From Pinus tabuliformis (lineage: Eukaryota > Streptophyta > Pinopsida > Pinales > Pinaceae): a stretch of DNA of 64,000 nt. Under the pieces are notes generated by a model that made no database searches, was not told the origin of the DNA, and worked only from the letters and a program-made list of their open reading frames with translations. The position numbers were made by a program, and so were the translations under genes. The stretch lies in contig CM062805.1 of assembly GCA_031772625.1 (NCBI GenBank), forward strand, positions 799,865,119 to 799,929,118, given 5' to 3'. Positions within the stretch are counted from its first letter, which is position 1, and every line of letters starts with the position of its first letter. Shown here piece by piece: positions 10,919 through 22,295 of the stretch.

Positions 10919-12960
10919 GCGAAGTCTGTAATAGATGAAGATTGAGTTTGTCGTCTATGAAGAGTGAAGTACTTTATCATTTCAAGGATCATCCTGTGGA
11001 CACCCCAGTCAGAACCTATAAAAACATTCAATGCAAAATATATATATGTGAACATATCATCGTTGAGGTAGGCATTCCCATACTCAGATTAAAACTGACT
11101 AGAAAACTGACTAAACTGTTCTGATACAGGAATGATTTTGTAATATATCAAGAGTATAGACATATGTAGACACAGTATGGGCGCATCCATCTGTATATGA
11201 ATAGTCCACTGTATAATGAATAACAAAATTCCTCGTAGCCTGGATGGTAGAAACTAGATCCAGGGTCTTGATTTCTACTTCCCGAACTATACGATTCTAT
11301 CCATGTGAATGAATGTGTCGAAGTTGAACATGGTAGAAAGCACTTGATTACTAGTCAATAATGTGAATTGTTAACAACTGTGAGAGAAACCACTAGTAAT
11401 GTCAATGGCTCTCAAAGTACCCAGTACAATCCATGAAATGTGAATAAATGAGCTGAAGTCGAACATATCATAGAATACTTTGACTGAAGGTCAATGATGC
11501 AACCTATCATCGAAAGCGAGAATCCTGCCATTAGGGCATGCAAATTTCAAGGTGCTGCTGATTTCTAGATCATATTTCTAGATAATAAGCTGAAGTCGAT
11601 AGAAAGCGATCTATCGTAGGCAAGCCCACAACACGAAATCATAGATCAATATTTGAAGAATATATTGGCAAGGACTGACTCAAGGATGGTCAAAAATGGA
11701 TGACAGATATTTTGCAAATGAATGGTTTATTTGAACTGACCTCTTGAACACATAACGACACTATAGATGGTTTGGTGACAATTGACCCAAAGCTAATACC
11801 CAGAAACCGGCTGAAGACTTTCAATATGGTTTGATTAACTTCTAGGTAAAGGATTTCCCAACCGAGGTGAACAAAAGTGTCGTGTTCAAGAGTGGTTAAC
11901 GGCTTTTCTAAAACACAAAGTGTAAAAAACAAGTTCATTTTTCTCTCTTTTCCCCCACCATTTCTGGCAAGTACCTCTTTATTTTTTGACAAAATTGAGG
12001 AGGATAACATTTGCTTGTTTATAAGCTCATCCTTTGGATGAGTCCAACTTAGTTTAAAATTTGAACCCCAAGAAGGAGTGGTTCGTTCTTGTTTAAAATT
12101 GAACAAGTCCTTTACTGTTAAATTTCTAATGAGTCCAGTATAGCAAAAACTCGGTGTTTTTCAATTTTAGGGAGTCAGAAGAAAAACTTAAGAAAACTCC
12201 ATGGGTGTCCTTTTCCGTAAATTTGTGTCCCTCAAGCCCGCAAAAGTATAAAATAATACTTGAGACAACCGCTTGACCATTACAATCAAGGAGTACATTT
12301 CATAATTAGTGACTCTGATCTGAAAAAGTAAAAAAGTGATTGAAGACACGTCGTTTCATAACCAGTATCGAACTTGAAACGACAAAAGTCCGGTGATCTT
12401 TTCACATTTATACGGTCAGAAAAGAGCTGTAAGTGGACCGCCCTTTTAATTCCATTTAACGAGTTAGAAAGGGGAAAACTTGGCAATCTTTTCATATTTT
12501 ACGAGTCAGAAAAGAACTTAAAGAGGACTCCAATGTTTCGCTTTTTCGTAAATTTGTGAAAGAGTCCGAAAAAGTGATAAAAATATACTCTTTGTTGAAA
12601 AATGATCAATTTTCCCTAAAAAAATCCAATATTCTGCACAAAAACTCAAAAAATTACTCATACCTGTTTAAGATAAATAAAAATATGTTTAAAAAGTTAC
12701 CTTTTTAAAGTGAAAAATAAATAAATTAAAAATTCATTTATTCAAAAAATCTTATAAAAAGGGCTTTTCTAAGTTCATTTTTACTATTTGATTTCAGAGT
12801 GAGAAGTGAGAGATTTTGGGTAAAAAAGTTCCTGTGAAGATTCTGGAAAATCTGTCCGTTGGAATCAAAAACCGTTAGCTCCAGGTAATCCACATCCTTT
12901 TTATCTTGCATTTCAACCATTTACATTTCATTTTTAGGCTTTCATTTTGATTTTTGAAGG
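10919..12960 (-). other. Element B 3' noncoding region
   Basis: No gene is visible. Segments at about 11250-11620 and 12150-12540 are clearly related to C at about 28500-28870 and 29300-29700, so both families keep the same noncoding 3' domain. The second block is built of hairpins. 12591-12960 is AT-rich and featureless. Confidence 0.65.
12171..12590 (-). other. Hairpin array with 18-base loops (B copy)
   Basis: GAGTC-type arms open at 12172, 12503 and 12562, with CGGTC at 12413 and a weaker GAGTT at 12459. The best cases are GAGTC/GACTC at 12503-12530 and CGGTC/GACCG at 12413-12440, both with 18-base loops, and GTCGTTTC/GAAACGAC at 12350-12383, an 8-bp perfect stem with an 18-base loop. 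Loops of the GAGTC type begin AGAAAAGA or similar. Element C has the same series. Confidence 0.7.
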
Positions 12961-12987
12961 AGAATTTAGTTTAGAAAGTCACTCGCG

Positions 12988-13025
12988 GGGGTCCGCAGGT
13001 GCAACATGCGGCCCCTGCGGACCCC
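12988..13025. other. 12-bp perfect inverted repeat before the antisense gene
   Basis: GGGGTCCGCAGG (12988-12999) and CCTGCGGACCCC (13014-13025) are exact reverse complements with a 14-base loop. Related words GTCCGCA and TGCGGACC occur in the B LTR (near 10655), in the B leader (near 23998) and again near 13080 and 13110. It lies about 165 bases upstream of the antisense ORF start. Confidence 0.85.
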
Positions 13026-13191
13026 AACTTTTTCTACAAAGAAAACGGTCGTGGGTCCTCACCTATTGATTACCACGCGTGCGGACCTACGCACTATCTG
13101 TAATCAGTGGGTGCGGACCCCGTGAAATGGATTTTAAAAACATAAATTTCTCCAATCTCACCCAAAAAAATTGGAACTAAATTGTTCTAAT

Positions 13192-14433
13192 ATGTATTTT
13201 TTGCATTATAGGACACTCAAAATGCTTATTTGGCGAGAACGCAAGCATGAGGATGTGGATCTTTCCGTAATAAATCATCTTCCCACATTGCGGGCATTAC
13301 GGGCATGCAGACTGTTTAAGTTTCGGGCCGTACCAGGAATGAGGGCCCAAATAGACTTCTTGCAATGGCTGGTAGACAGGCGGAACATACAGGACCAGTT
13401 TTTCGTGATTGGTGGCCACCAGCTCAAAATCAAGTTAGAGGACATATATTTTTTTACTGGTTTTCCCAAGAGAGGCAAAAATTATCTCTTTTTGGGACTA
13501 GGCTAGGTGGCCAGTCTGTTGCTATTCTCTGATTGGAGTTTCGCAATGATCAAACAAAGGACAAACAGATCGATATTAAAACGATCGACTGTCCTGAACT
13601 TAAGGTTATTGCATTCACTGTCACCAGGCTATGCGGGAGTGTAGCATTGCACGTAGCTACTGGATCCCAGATGTAGATGGCTATAGACTGTTATCGAGGC
13701 ACCATATTCAACTGGTGCGAGGCTATGTTGGCAAATGTAAAAGGCCAACTTACCAGAGCAAAGAACGGACAACTGAAAAACTTTGGATATGGTTTTATCG
13801 TTGTCAGCTTTGCTCTAGAGAGGGTCCCTATGCTAGTCCCAAAACAACTTCTTGTTGATTCTCATCTTCCTCGAGAGCCTAGGATAATGCGTTGGGTTGC
13901 TTTGATGGCCCGTCACCCTGAGGAGGGTTCAGAGGTTGTTCGATTTCCACCTGAGTATTTTCGTTGGTTGAACAACCAACTTTTTGTGATTTAGGATTTT
14001 CCATATGTCGGGATGGATTATCGTGGTGACCCAGACATGACTCTTCCACTAGGAGAGCAATGGGATGATTCAGGTAAAATCATTTTCAACACTTTCTAAT
14101 ATTTAACTATTTTTTTTTTTTTTAATCGTCCAAAACTGACAATTAAAAGTTTTAAATGAAAATGTGGGTCCACGATGACCAACCACTCTCTAGCCTTACG
14201 AGAGGAGACACCTAGTTGCAGCAATACTAGCCCTACAGGACCAATCTACAGAGATCCTAACCGATTTGGAGAATCATCTAGAGCGCTTGACAGCAGATAT
14301 TCTAGAGACTGGCATAGAAGATATTCCACTTAGGTTACAACGATATGTGATTGGGGTCCCAGGGCCTTTTAGGAGGTTCCTTTGTAGGGTGGCCCGAGCA
14401 GTGGTTTCTTATCGTGATCATCACCAGGGATAG
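13192..14433 (+). pseudogene. Antisense gene (aORF) of element B, broken
   Basis: It lies on the plus strand, opposite to gag-pol, between the second RNase H and the 3' LTR. Pieces in order are 13192-13506 (HLPTLRALRACRLFKF, then EDIYFFTGFPKRG), 13677-13994 (FNWCEAMLANVKGQLTRAK, FGYG, EPRIMRWVALMARH) and about 14210-14433 (a helical, coiled-coil-like tail ending at TAG). I recall this protein family as an antisense ORF of plant Tat elements; its function is unknown. Frameshifts separate the pieces. A donor-like CAG|GTAAAA near 14075 followed by a T-rich tract suggests that the last part may be a second exon. Confidence 0.7.
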
Positions 14434-14681
14434 GACGATCGCTTTTGTAGACTCACACAACATTTTTGTCTTTTTGTACTATCATTTTTGTCGATCATAA
14501 GGTGTTTTTCAACCTATGATCAAAGACGATGTATATTTTGACACACTTCTTCTATGCTATGATATATCATTATTACCATCTATCTTGTGTGACATGTTAT
14601 TGAATGTTTTTAAATTTACTATTTTGATTATTGAAAATGTCTATTTATCATATGAGAAGCAACTGCATCTGCTAATATATT

Positions 14682-15047
14682 TCAATGTCTTGGAAAATGC
14701 TGATATTCAATGTAATCAAATTCATGTTCCAAGAGACAAACTCTCAAAAATATTCTTAATAACACTGGATTTCGAATGGCAGAAACCCCGTTAAGCTGTA
14801 ATACAACGAGTTCAAAATCTAACCTAACAATCAAACTCCGAATCCCAAATGAGATGGATTCAGGTAATAACTCAATCACTGCACTATACTCTGCAATGTT
14901 ATTCGTTGTTTGACTGAGGCTTACCCCATGCATAGATACTAACTCATCAAAGGGTGAATAGATAACCCAAGCTACGGAAGAAATGTTCTGTGTACTACGA
15001 AAAGCACCATCAACAAAACCAATGTATGTTTGAAGAGGCGTCGACAT
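14682..15047 (-). pseudogene. pol: Second (archaeal-like) RNase H of element B, after integrase
   Basis: It would degrade RNA in RNA/DNA hybrids. From the Met at 15047 the frame shows GFVDGA (Asp codon 15009-15011), TNNIAEY (Glu about 40 residues on) and VRLD (Asp about 24 further), the D-E-D order of RNase H. The last catalytic position is not recognisable. It lies 3' of integrase, whereas the ordinary RNase H lies before integrase. The whole ORF starts at 15098 with a hydrophobic run that is probably not original. Confidence 0.75.
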
Positions 15048-15179
15048 CTGAAATATCAAGAGTAAAATCAAGATAAACAGGAATAATGATAAAATCACTC
15101 TCTAAAATAGGCACACTTTTCTAATCTAAAACACACCAGCTATAAAGAAACTAATCTAACAAAAATCTCCACACCGAAA

Positions 15180-16260
15180 TTTAAGCATAATATCTCTTCA
15201 GATAAAGCCCATTTCCGGGTTTACCCAAAGAGACACCGTCAAAATCTACCAATTCATAGGCCCCTTTTGCCAGCTTTCGCTTAACAATATAAGGACCATG
15301 CCACATAGGTACAAATTTTCCAACCCCTAGCTTATGATTTGCTTGATCATATAGTAAAACTACGTCTCCTTCCGAAAAATTACGAGGGGTAACATTTCAG
15401 TCGTACTGAGATTTTATTCGTTTCACATGAGTCTCGATTGCTAATGCAGCAGTGCGTCGATTCTCATCTAGTTGAGCTAAGTACAAAAAATGTTTCTCCT
15501 CTTCAGAAGTGGCTGGGATTAATTCTATGGATAATTGTAATGATGGAATTTCGCATTCAATAGGTAACACTACTTCCAAACCGTAGACCAGTTGAAAAGG
15601 AGTGAAACCAGTTGATGTTTTCACTGAGGTCCGATATGCCCAAAGTGCTGAAAATAACATGTCATGCCAATTCGACTTATGAATACCAATGATTCGTTGG
15701 ATCATAGTGACTAAAACTTTATTGATAGCTTCAACCAAACCATTAGCCTGTGGGTAATATGTAGTAGAACTATCGTGGTGCAGGCCAAGTTGATCTGTCA
15801 GTTCAGTCATCATGATGTTTCAAAAGTGACTTCCTTGATCAATAATAATAGCTTAAGGAACACCGAATCTAGCAATTATATGATTGAACATGAAAGTTGC
15901 AGCAGTCTTGCCGCCTGTCAAAAATGTAGGCATCGCCTCGGCCCACTTAGTAAAATAATCTACTGCTAGGATAATATACGCATTCCCCCCGGCTGAGTGA
16001 GGGTTACATGTAATAAAGTCAATACCCCACTTTGCGAAAGGACCGACAACAATTATAGGGTGGAGAGGAGTAGGTGGAGCATGCATCTTACAATAAAAAA
16101 TATGACAATTGTGGCATTTTCGGACTGCATAGATACAATCTTTGAATAAGGATGGCCAGAAATAACCAGCACGCAATATCTTTTTGGATGTGGCATACCC
16201 AGACATATGACCGCCACATGCTCCAGTGTGACAATCATTCAGAACCTTTTCATCTTCTTC
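15180..16260 (-). pseudogene. pol: Integrase of element B, broken
   Basis: It would insert the DNA copy into the genome. An HHCC finger is visible (GGHMSGY, then KCHNCH near 16110), followed by WGIDF (first Asp), a D in IDQGSHF near 15830 and VEAIN (Glu, near 15722). So the D,D-35-E pattern is there, but stops and shifts interrupt it, for example near 15815 and 15850. A C-terminal part (15180-15400) reads like the usual GPY/F-type tail. Confidence 0.85.
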
Positions 16261-16365
16261 ATGAGTTAGACAACGTCTGAAAACAGAATCCGCCCCATGA
16301 CGATAGAGTGTATCACCAATAATATTGTATTGTTGGGATTGGAAACGTATTTTTTTTCGCTGAGA

Positions 16366-16960
16366 TCATGATATTTCAGGCCAAAAAGATTGGGTTTGGA
16401 GATAAACAATAATATATCCATACCATGGATCAAGAGTACTGATAAGAAACAAGGATTCATCCACAATGGGCTCTTTTGCCACAGTTTCAATATCAGTACA
16501 CGGGAAATCACACGAGAGTTCGGTAAAAACCAAAGATTTCTTTGCCTTGGATTTTTCAAATTCCAAGTCAAATTCCTGCAAGATAGCTATCCATTTGGAA
16601 TACTTGTCCCCTAGATATTTTTTGGTCAAGATATACATCATAGGGTTACAGTAAAAAATTACCATGGTTTTGCGTAATAAGATGTAGTGACAAAATCTTT
16701 GGACAACTTGGACAACTTCCAAGGCCAATTTCTCCACATGTGAATATTTAATCTCAGTCGGATGCAGAGTTCGACTAAGATAGTAAATCACATGTTCATT
16801 GTTGAATTCATCTTCCTGAACTAAAACCATGCCGATGGTGGAACGGGAAGCGACAAGATACAAAAAGTAATCCTGGTTGTAATTGGGAGGATGCAGTAAT
16901 GGTGCATGGGTTAATGCATGTTTAAGTGCATCAAAAGATTTGTCAGATATCTCATCCTAA
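16366..16960 (-). pseudogene. pol: Ordinary gypsy RNase H of element B, catalytic residues lost
   Basis: The fold is recognisable from IGMVLVQED, HVIYYLSRTLHPTE and KYSHVEKLAL, as in gypsy RT-linked RNase H. The usual Asp near the start is replaced (LVASRST), the catalytic Glu of EKE is Leu (EKLAL), and the later Asp is not seen (FYCNPM). Because I recall the same pattern in related Tat elements, it may be an old loss and not only decay. Frame open 16366-16863. Confidence 0.8.
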
Positions 16961-16974
16961 AAGAATGGAATATT

Positions 16975-17973
16975 CTATTTTAACAACCTGGTAAAACCTT
17001 TCGTTATCTCGACATAGTTAGGAATGAAACGATGTAAAAAGTTTTCTTTCCCTTGCAAACTTTGGAGTTGGCGAAGAGTCGAAGGAGGAGGTAGATTGAC
17101 AATAAATTCAACCTTCAAGGGATCGACATGAATGCCAGCTTTTGAAACGACAAATCCCAATAAACGACCCATTTCTACATAGAATACATATTTGTGTGGA
17201 TTCAGCCTAATTCGATAATGCCTACATCTCATAAAGATAGCTCGTAAATGAGTGAGATGATCAGCTCTGCGCAATGAATGGACAGGTAAATCATAGAGAT
17301 AAGGCTGCACAATGTGCTTGATGTCATGAAATGCGTAAGACATAGCCCTTTGAAAAGTTGCTCCAGCGTTCTTAGATCTAAAGGGTAATTTGCAATAAGC
17401 AAATGTTCCCATGGACAGATGAAAGCTATTTTAGGTTGATCAGCAGGGAATATGTTGATTTGATTGTAACCAAAAAACCATCCATAAAGGAGAACATTTC
17501 ACTGCCAGCACAATCATCAAGAATTTGATCGATATAGGGGGTTGGATAAATGTCTTTAGGACAAGCTCGATTAATGTCCCTATAATCGATACATATTCTT
17601 ATTGTTCCTTGTTTTTTGTTAACAAGAACAATATTCGATACCCAATCGATTAAAGGAATTGGATAAATGAAACTGCACGAAGTAATTTCTCAACTTCAGC
17701 TTTGATAGCAGTGGCTTTTCTTGAATGTATCTGACGCAAACGTTGCTAGACAGGTTTAGCATCCAGGTAAGTTTTAATTTCATGAACAACTATTGATGGA
17801 TCGATCCTTGGCATTTCTTCATATGACCAAGCAAAGACGTCACAGAATTCTTGAAATAGGGCTTTATAAGTTTGGATTTCATCGTCCGTACAGGAAGTAC
17901 CTATATGAATGTTTTCAATAATTCGAGGTTTAACTGAAATGTCAATAGGCACCGTTCGAGAGATATTTCCCAA
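16975..17973 (-). pseudogene. pol: Reverse transcriptase of element B, inactive
   Basis: It copies element RNA into DNA. The N-terminal part (17746-17973) has the VFAWSYEEMP motif of gypsy pol. The C-terminal part (16975-17412) has NAGATFQRAM and RLLGFVVSKAGI. The active site reads YLYD where YLDD is expected, so a catalytic Asp is lost. The middle, about 17413-17745, is only visible in shifted frames. Confidence 0.88.
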
Positions 17974-17975
17974 AT

Positions 17976-19508
17976 TTAACTCAGAATCAAGATGTTCAAT
18001 GGATTCTGTGGTTCTTTGACATAGTCAGTAGCAAAAATAGATGAAAAATCATTTTCAAAATGATCAAGCTCAGCTAAAAATGAAGATCGATGATGAAGAT
18101 CTTGCCATGGTAAATCATCAACAGACAAAAGTTCACAAATCTGCTCATCAGTATGAACGAGATCAAAAAATGTTGTTGAAGATGAGGTTGATATCAAAAG
18201 TGATTCCCCATGGACCACATTCATTGGACCAATTTTGATTGAATAAGAGTCAGAAAATGATTGTACAACCTGATATGCAATTTCAATGGGACTCAAAGGC
18301 ATCGCATCACCAAATGAATCCACCTCATAATCGGAAGGTACGATCCAAGGATCATCAAAAGCAATAGTGTTTGATGAAATCATATGAATAGTTGCAATAG
18401 AAGGCAATACATTAGGAGGAGGGAAGGAAAAAGTTCCTAGTAAACCAGAATCTTTAATCAAACCTACTCCAACATCCTTGTAAAGGATAGTTGTTTTACC
18501 GACGTGCTGAATACTTTTTGAAGAGGCTGGGTCGGATGAGAAATAAATCAATTGGTCTATCGTAATGATCTTTCCGTTATGAGGAAACTTGATAAGCAGA
18601 AAGACCGATGGAACAATATTAGTCATAGCATAAGACCAACTTTGACCCAAGAGAAGGTTGTAATCTAGAGGGGCATCAACCACTTCCACATCTAGATTTA
18701 CAGTTTTGCCTTCGACCCCTATAGGTAAATCCTGCAAAATACCAAAAGGATGGAACCCTCTGCCATCAAAAGCACTTATAATCATCGGAGACTGATTGAG
18801 TGTGGGAGAACCAAGTGATCTCCAACACTGGATCAACATAATACACGTAGAAGCCCCTTCATCAATCGCAGTCCAAAAGCAAGGTCTATTTTTTACTAAC
18901 ACTGGAATCTGGAAATCCATTTGATGAGGTAGACGGGGTGTACTATTCTCTAAATCGAAGATTATCAGGTTTGAATCCTGAATATCGATAGCTCCTATAG
19001 CATACAATAGTAATTTACGTTGTGCTGGGCACGATTGCAACACTTCCAAAGCCGACATTGCTGAAGGGGAAATAGCTAAATCTTCAACAATGTTATAATT
19101 CTGAGCAGCTCTCGCATGTGGATTGAAAGATGATTTACGAAGTAAACCTTTAGCAAGCGGTTTGATTACTAAGAAGGGGTTGGGTTTCTCGATCTGTAGC
19201 AGATCAGAACTAGGAGGAGTTGTAGTTGATGTGTTTGAATTAGAAGATTCTGCTTCTTTACCACCAATAGGATTTTTACTACCATAATCTTGCGATCGCA
19301 TCGCAATCCTGACATGAGACATCATCATAATGATTTCTTCTGATGCATTCGAGGAAGAACCAATCATCTTACTATCAAGACAGTAGGCGTTGAGAACCTT
19401 TAACGATTTTCGAAACCTCTGCTTGATGTGGGCAGTCTTTGGTAAAATGATCCTCATTGCAAATGAAACAAGGATAGCGAGGTTTACATTTTTCGTCAAT
19501 AGATTCAA
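17976..19508 (-). pseudogene. pol: Gag C-terminus and aspartic protease of element B
   Basis: A 510-codon open frame. The protease motif DEGAS sits at residues 216-220 (codons near 18863), followed by LDYNLLLGQSW and FPHNGKIITIDQL, a pattern I know from Tat-type polyproteins. DEGAS replaces the more usual DSGAS, as it does in C. The first 40 or so residues of this frame are out of frame with gag: just upstream, near 19430-19480, another frame encodes a zinc knuckle (CFICNEDHFTKDC). This is the longest surviving open piece of B. Confidence 0.8.
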
Positions 19509-19519
19509 TTTTATCTACT

Positions 19520-22295
19520 TTCTATTTTGAGTTTTGTTTGTTTTTCTTCTTCCCCTTATTTTTATTACCGGTTTTTGATTTGGCCATAAATGATTCTATG
19601 ACATCAATATCGATAGGAATTTCAGCGGAAGAATCTCCTGCCGGGGAATCAAGTAAAGTTATAATAGGAGAATAATTCTTTGAAGACTTCTTCTTACTTT
19701 TAGTACTAACTGAACCAATCATACCGTCAGCGGCATGAGACCCTGAAGGAGCTATAGTTATTTGACTGTGTTTTGGAAGATCAGGGATTTTTTCATGTAA
19801 AGTACCTGACTGCGTATAGATGAGGTCAAGGTACTGAGCCTAAGCAATGACTTTCCCTTCAGTGAAAACTCCTGCCTTAGCTACATCTTCAGTGATTTTA
19901 GGTAACAATGATTTAACAAAACATTCCGCTAAAATTTGATCCGGAATAAAAACTTTCACCAAATGCCTTCTACGTCACCATTCATGAATATGATCAGAAG
20001 CATATGTGGATGTGGATTGTTTCAGTGAAGTTAACAGTTCCGTGCCATTTTCGTATCTAATAGGCAACTGAAAATGAGTTCAGAAAGAAGTGGCTAACTA
20101 ACTGAAATTATAAAAAGAGCCTCATGGTAACTCAATGTACCATTTGACGGCATGACTAACCAGAGTTCATTGAAAAAGACGTAATCAAATTGAATCATCA
20201 ATGATGGAATTAGATGCACACCAGAGGTGATAAGTCATAACATGATTTGAGGGATCCTCTCCTGACTTACCCTCGAATTTCAGGATATCACTGGGCAACT
20301 TATTAGGCAGTGGCAGCCAATACGGAAGATAGTAAATTGGATCGTTCATAAGGAGTGACAAATCAGGTAAATCCAAATTTGCAATAAATGGTAACTAATG
20401 GTTAGGGTCAAGAAAACCTTGGGTAACAAGACCAGCCCCAGGAGGAGGATATCCAGGATACCCTAGAATTGGATTTGAATTAGGAATGTTATAACCTCCT
20501 GGGAAACCAGGATTAACCGGGCCAAACTAGGGTTGTTGAGGTTGTTGATAAGTAGAGCCAGGGTACGGTTGATACTGATAAACTGAATTTTGTATAGTAG
20601 GACTGAATTGATATTGTCCCCGGTACAGTTGATAAGTGAATTTCAGTTGATTTGTGACAACCGTACTTAGACCAGCTTGTCCTGAGGCATCTAGACCGAA
20701 GTCTAAACTGTAGGTCCTGACTGTGGTAAAGAGGCTTGAGGAGTTTGCATTGATGCAGGAACAGTAGAAACTGGAGCTACAAATACTCCAGAAACAGGTG
20801 TGGTAGGTTGAACAGAAGCTGTAGTAGTTGCAACAGCAGTTTTAGGCAGAGTTTCAGGTGAGCTAGGCCCAGGCTGCTGAACTAAACCAGGTGCAGAGGT
20901 TTGAACAATAGGTTGGACAGGTTGCTAGGTTGGACCAGAAACCAAAGGTTGTCTAGATTGAATTGATAACTGCACATTAGGTTGCATAGTCTGTTGAGTT
21001 TGAGATGGATGCCACACCATATTAATTCCAGGGTATGGACCCATAAAAGGTTGTGCATATGAAGGACCATAACCTGGTTGAACGTAGGGCTGATAATTAA
21101 GCAGCACATTTCCAGCTCCTTGTAAAAATGGTTGACCAAAAGGTGGTTGGAAACCTTGAGTTTGGTACTGACCTTGAGGTTGGTAACCTTGAGGCACGTA
21201 CTGAAATTCGGGTTGACCTTGAGGTATATATTGAAACTAGGGTTGACCTTGAGGTATGTACTGAGTCTGGGGTTGACCTTGAGGTATGTACTGTCCTGAA
21301 GGTATGTACTGTCCTTGAGGTTGCCCCCCAGGCGGTAACTGACTACCTTGAGGTTGCCCCCCAGGCGGTAACTGACTACCTTGAGGTTGCCCCCCAGGCG
21401 GTAACTGACTACCTTGAGGTTGCCCTCCAGGCGGTAACTGACTACCTTGGGGTTGCCCCCCAGGCAGTAACTGACTACCTTGAGGTTGAGGATTTGGAAT
21501 ACTACCAGACATCATAAGGATTTCTTCTATGCTCAATGCTTGAGCTCCATTATTAAAAGTTGATAACTCATGTTCGATTGGTTGAGGAGATGCTCCTTAA
21601 AAAGTACCAGTGAGTGACAGGTACCCTGAAGGAACAGAAGGACCGCCATATAAAAATGTTTCCGATGTTTGGGAAAACATTGATGACTGTCCTTACATAT
21701 TCAATGGAGGATAATAACCTCTTGGCGTAGGATGAAAAGAAATTCGAGTTGATGAAAAACTAAGACCTGGGTTTTCTAAAAAATTTGTCAATGATACGTA
21801 CCAAGCGTCACTCCTAAAAGGATTGTAGAATATTGATTCACGCTCCAAAAGATTTAAAGTTGGTTAGTTTTCGGGAAGAATTACATCTTCATCCAGACTG
21901 AAAAGTTCTTCAATAGAAATGAGTCTGGAAGGAAGATTTTGGGTAATGATATTTACTACCCTGGGTGAACCAGGACTACTAGAAGTTGGAGAAGCAAATC
22001 CTGAAGTTGGAGTAGCAGGTTCAGTTTCAGGCTTAGAAATTTCAGGTTCTTCAGCTAATTCACTGGTAGGAGAAATACTACCAGTAACTTCAGAAAATGA
22101 AATTGGCTCTTGAATGTACTATGTTGTTTGTATTTGATAATCAAGATGAACAATTAAAGATGACTCTCCAGCTTCTGGTGATCCAACTCTACTATCACTA
22201 GGTGATACAAGAGCTCGTAGCCCTTCAAGCTGACTTGGTGTGTACTCAGGAGGTTTCCCCTGAAGTCTACGAGATTGTATTGGTAATTCAGCCAC
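19520..22295 (-). pseudogene. gag: Gag of element B, decayed
   Basis: It starts at the same GTG as A (22293-22295, VAELP). The order is an acidic Ser/Pro-rich N-terminus, PGGQP repeats (21321-21486), a Q/P/Y/G-rich part (20925-21197), the conserved gag domain (about 19975-20400) and a Lys-rich tail (19522-19722) before the zinc knuckle. Many stops and shifts break it. Confidence 0.85.
21321..21486 (-). repeat. 33-bp coding minisatellite in B gag, five copies
   Basis: TTGCCCCCCAGGCGG-type units start at 21321, 21354, 21387, 21420 and 21453, exactly 33 bp apart. On the minus strand each encodes the 11-residue unit QGSQLPPGGQP. A has two or three diverged copies at about 1375-1470. Confidence 0.93.

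Noticed and set aside
21321-21486. Evenly spaced 33-bp repeats, CRISPR-like at first sight
   Set aside because: There are no spacers, the units are back to back and in frame with gag (PGGQP repeats) in a plant element.
21128-21517. 129-codon plus-strand ORF with VAPQAVTDYLE repeats
   Set aside because: It is the complement of the gag minisatellite; repetition keeps it open by chance.
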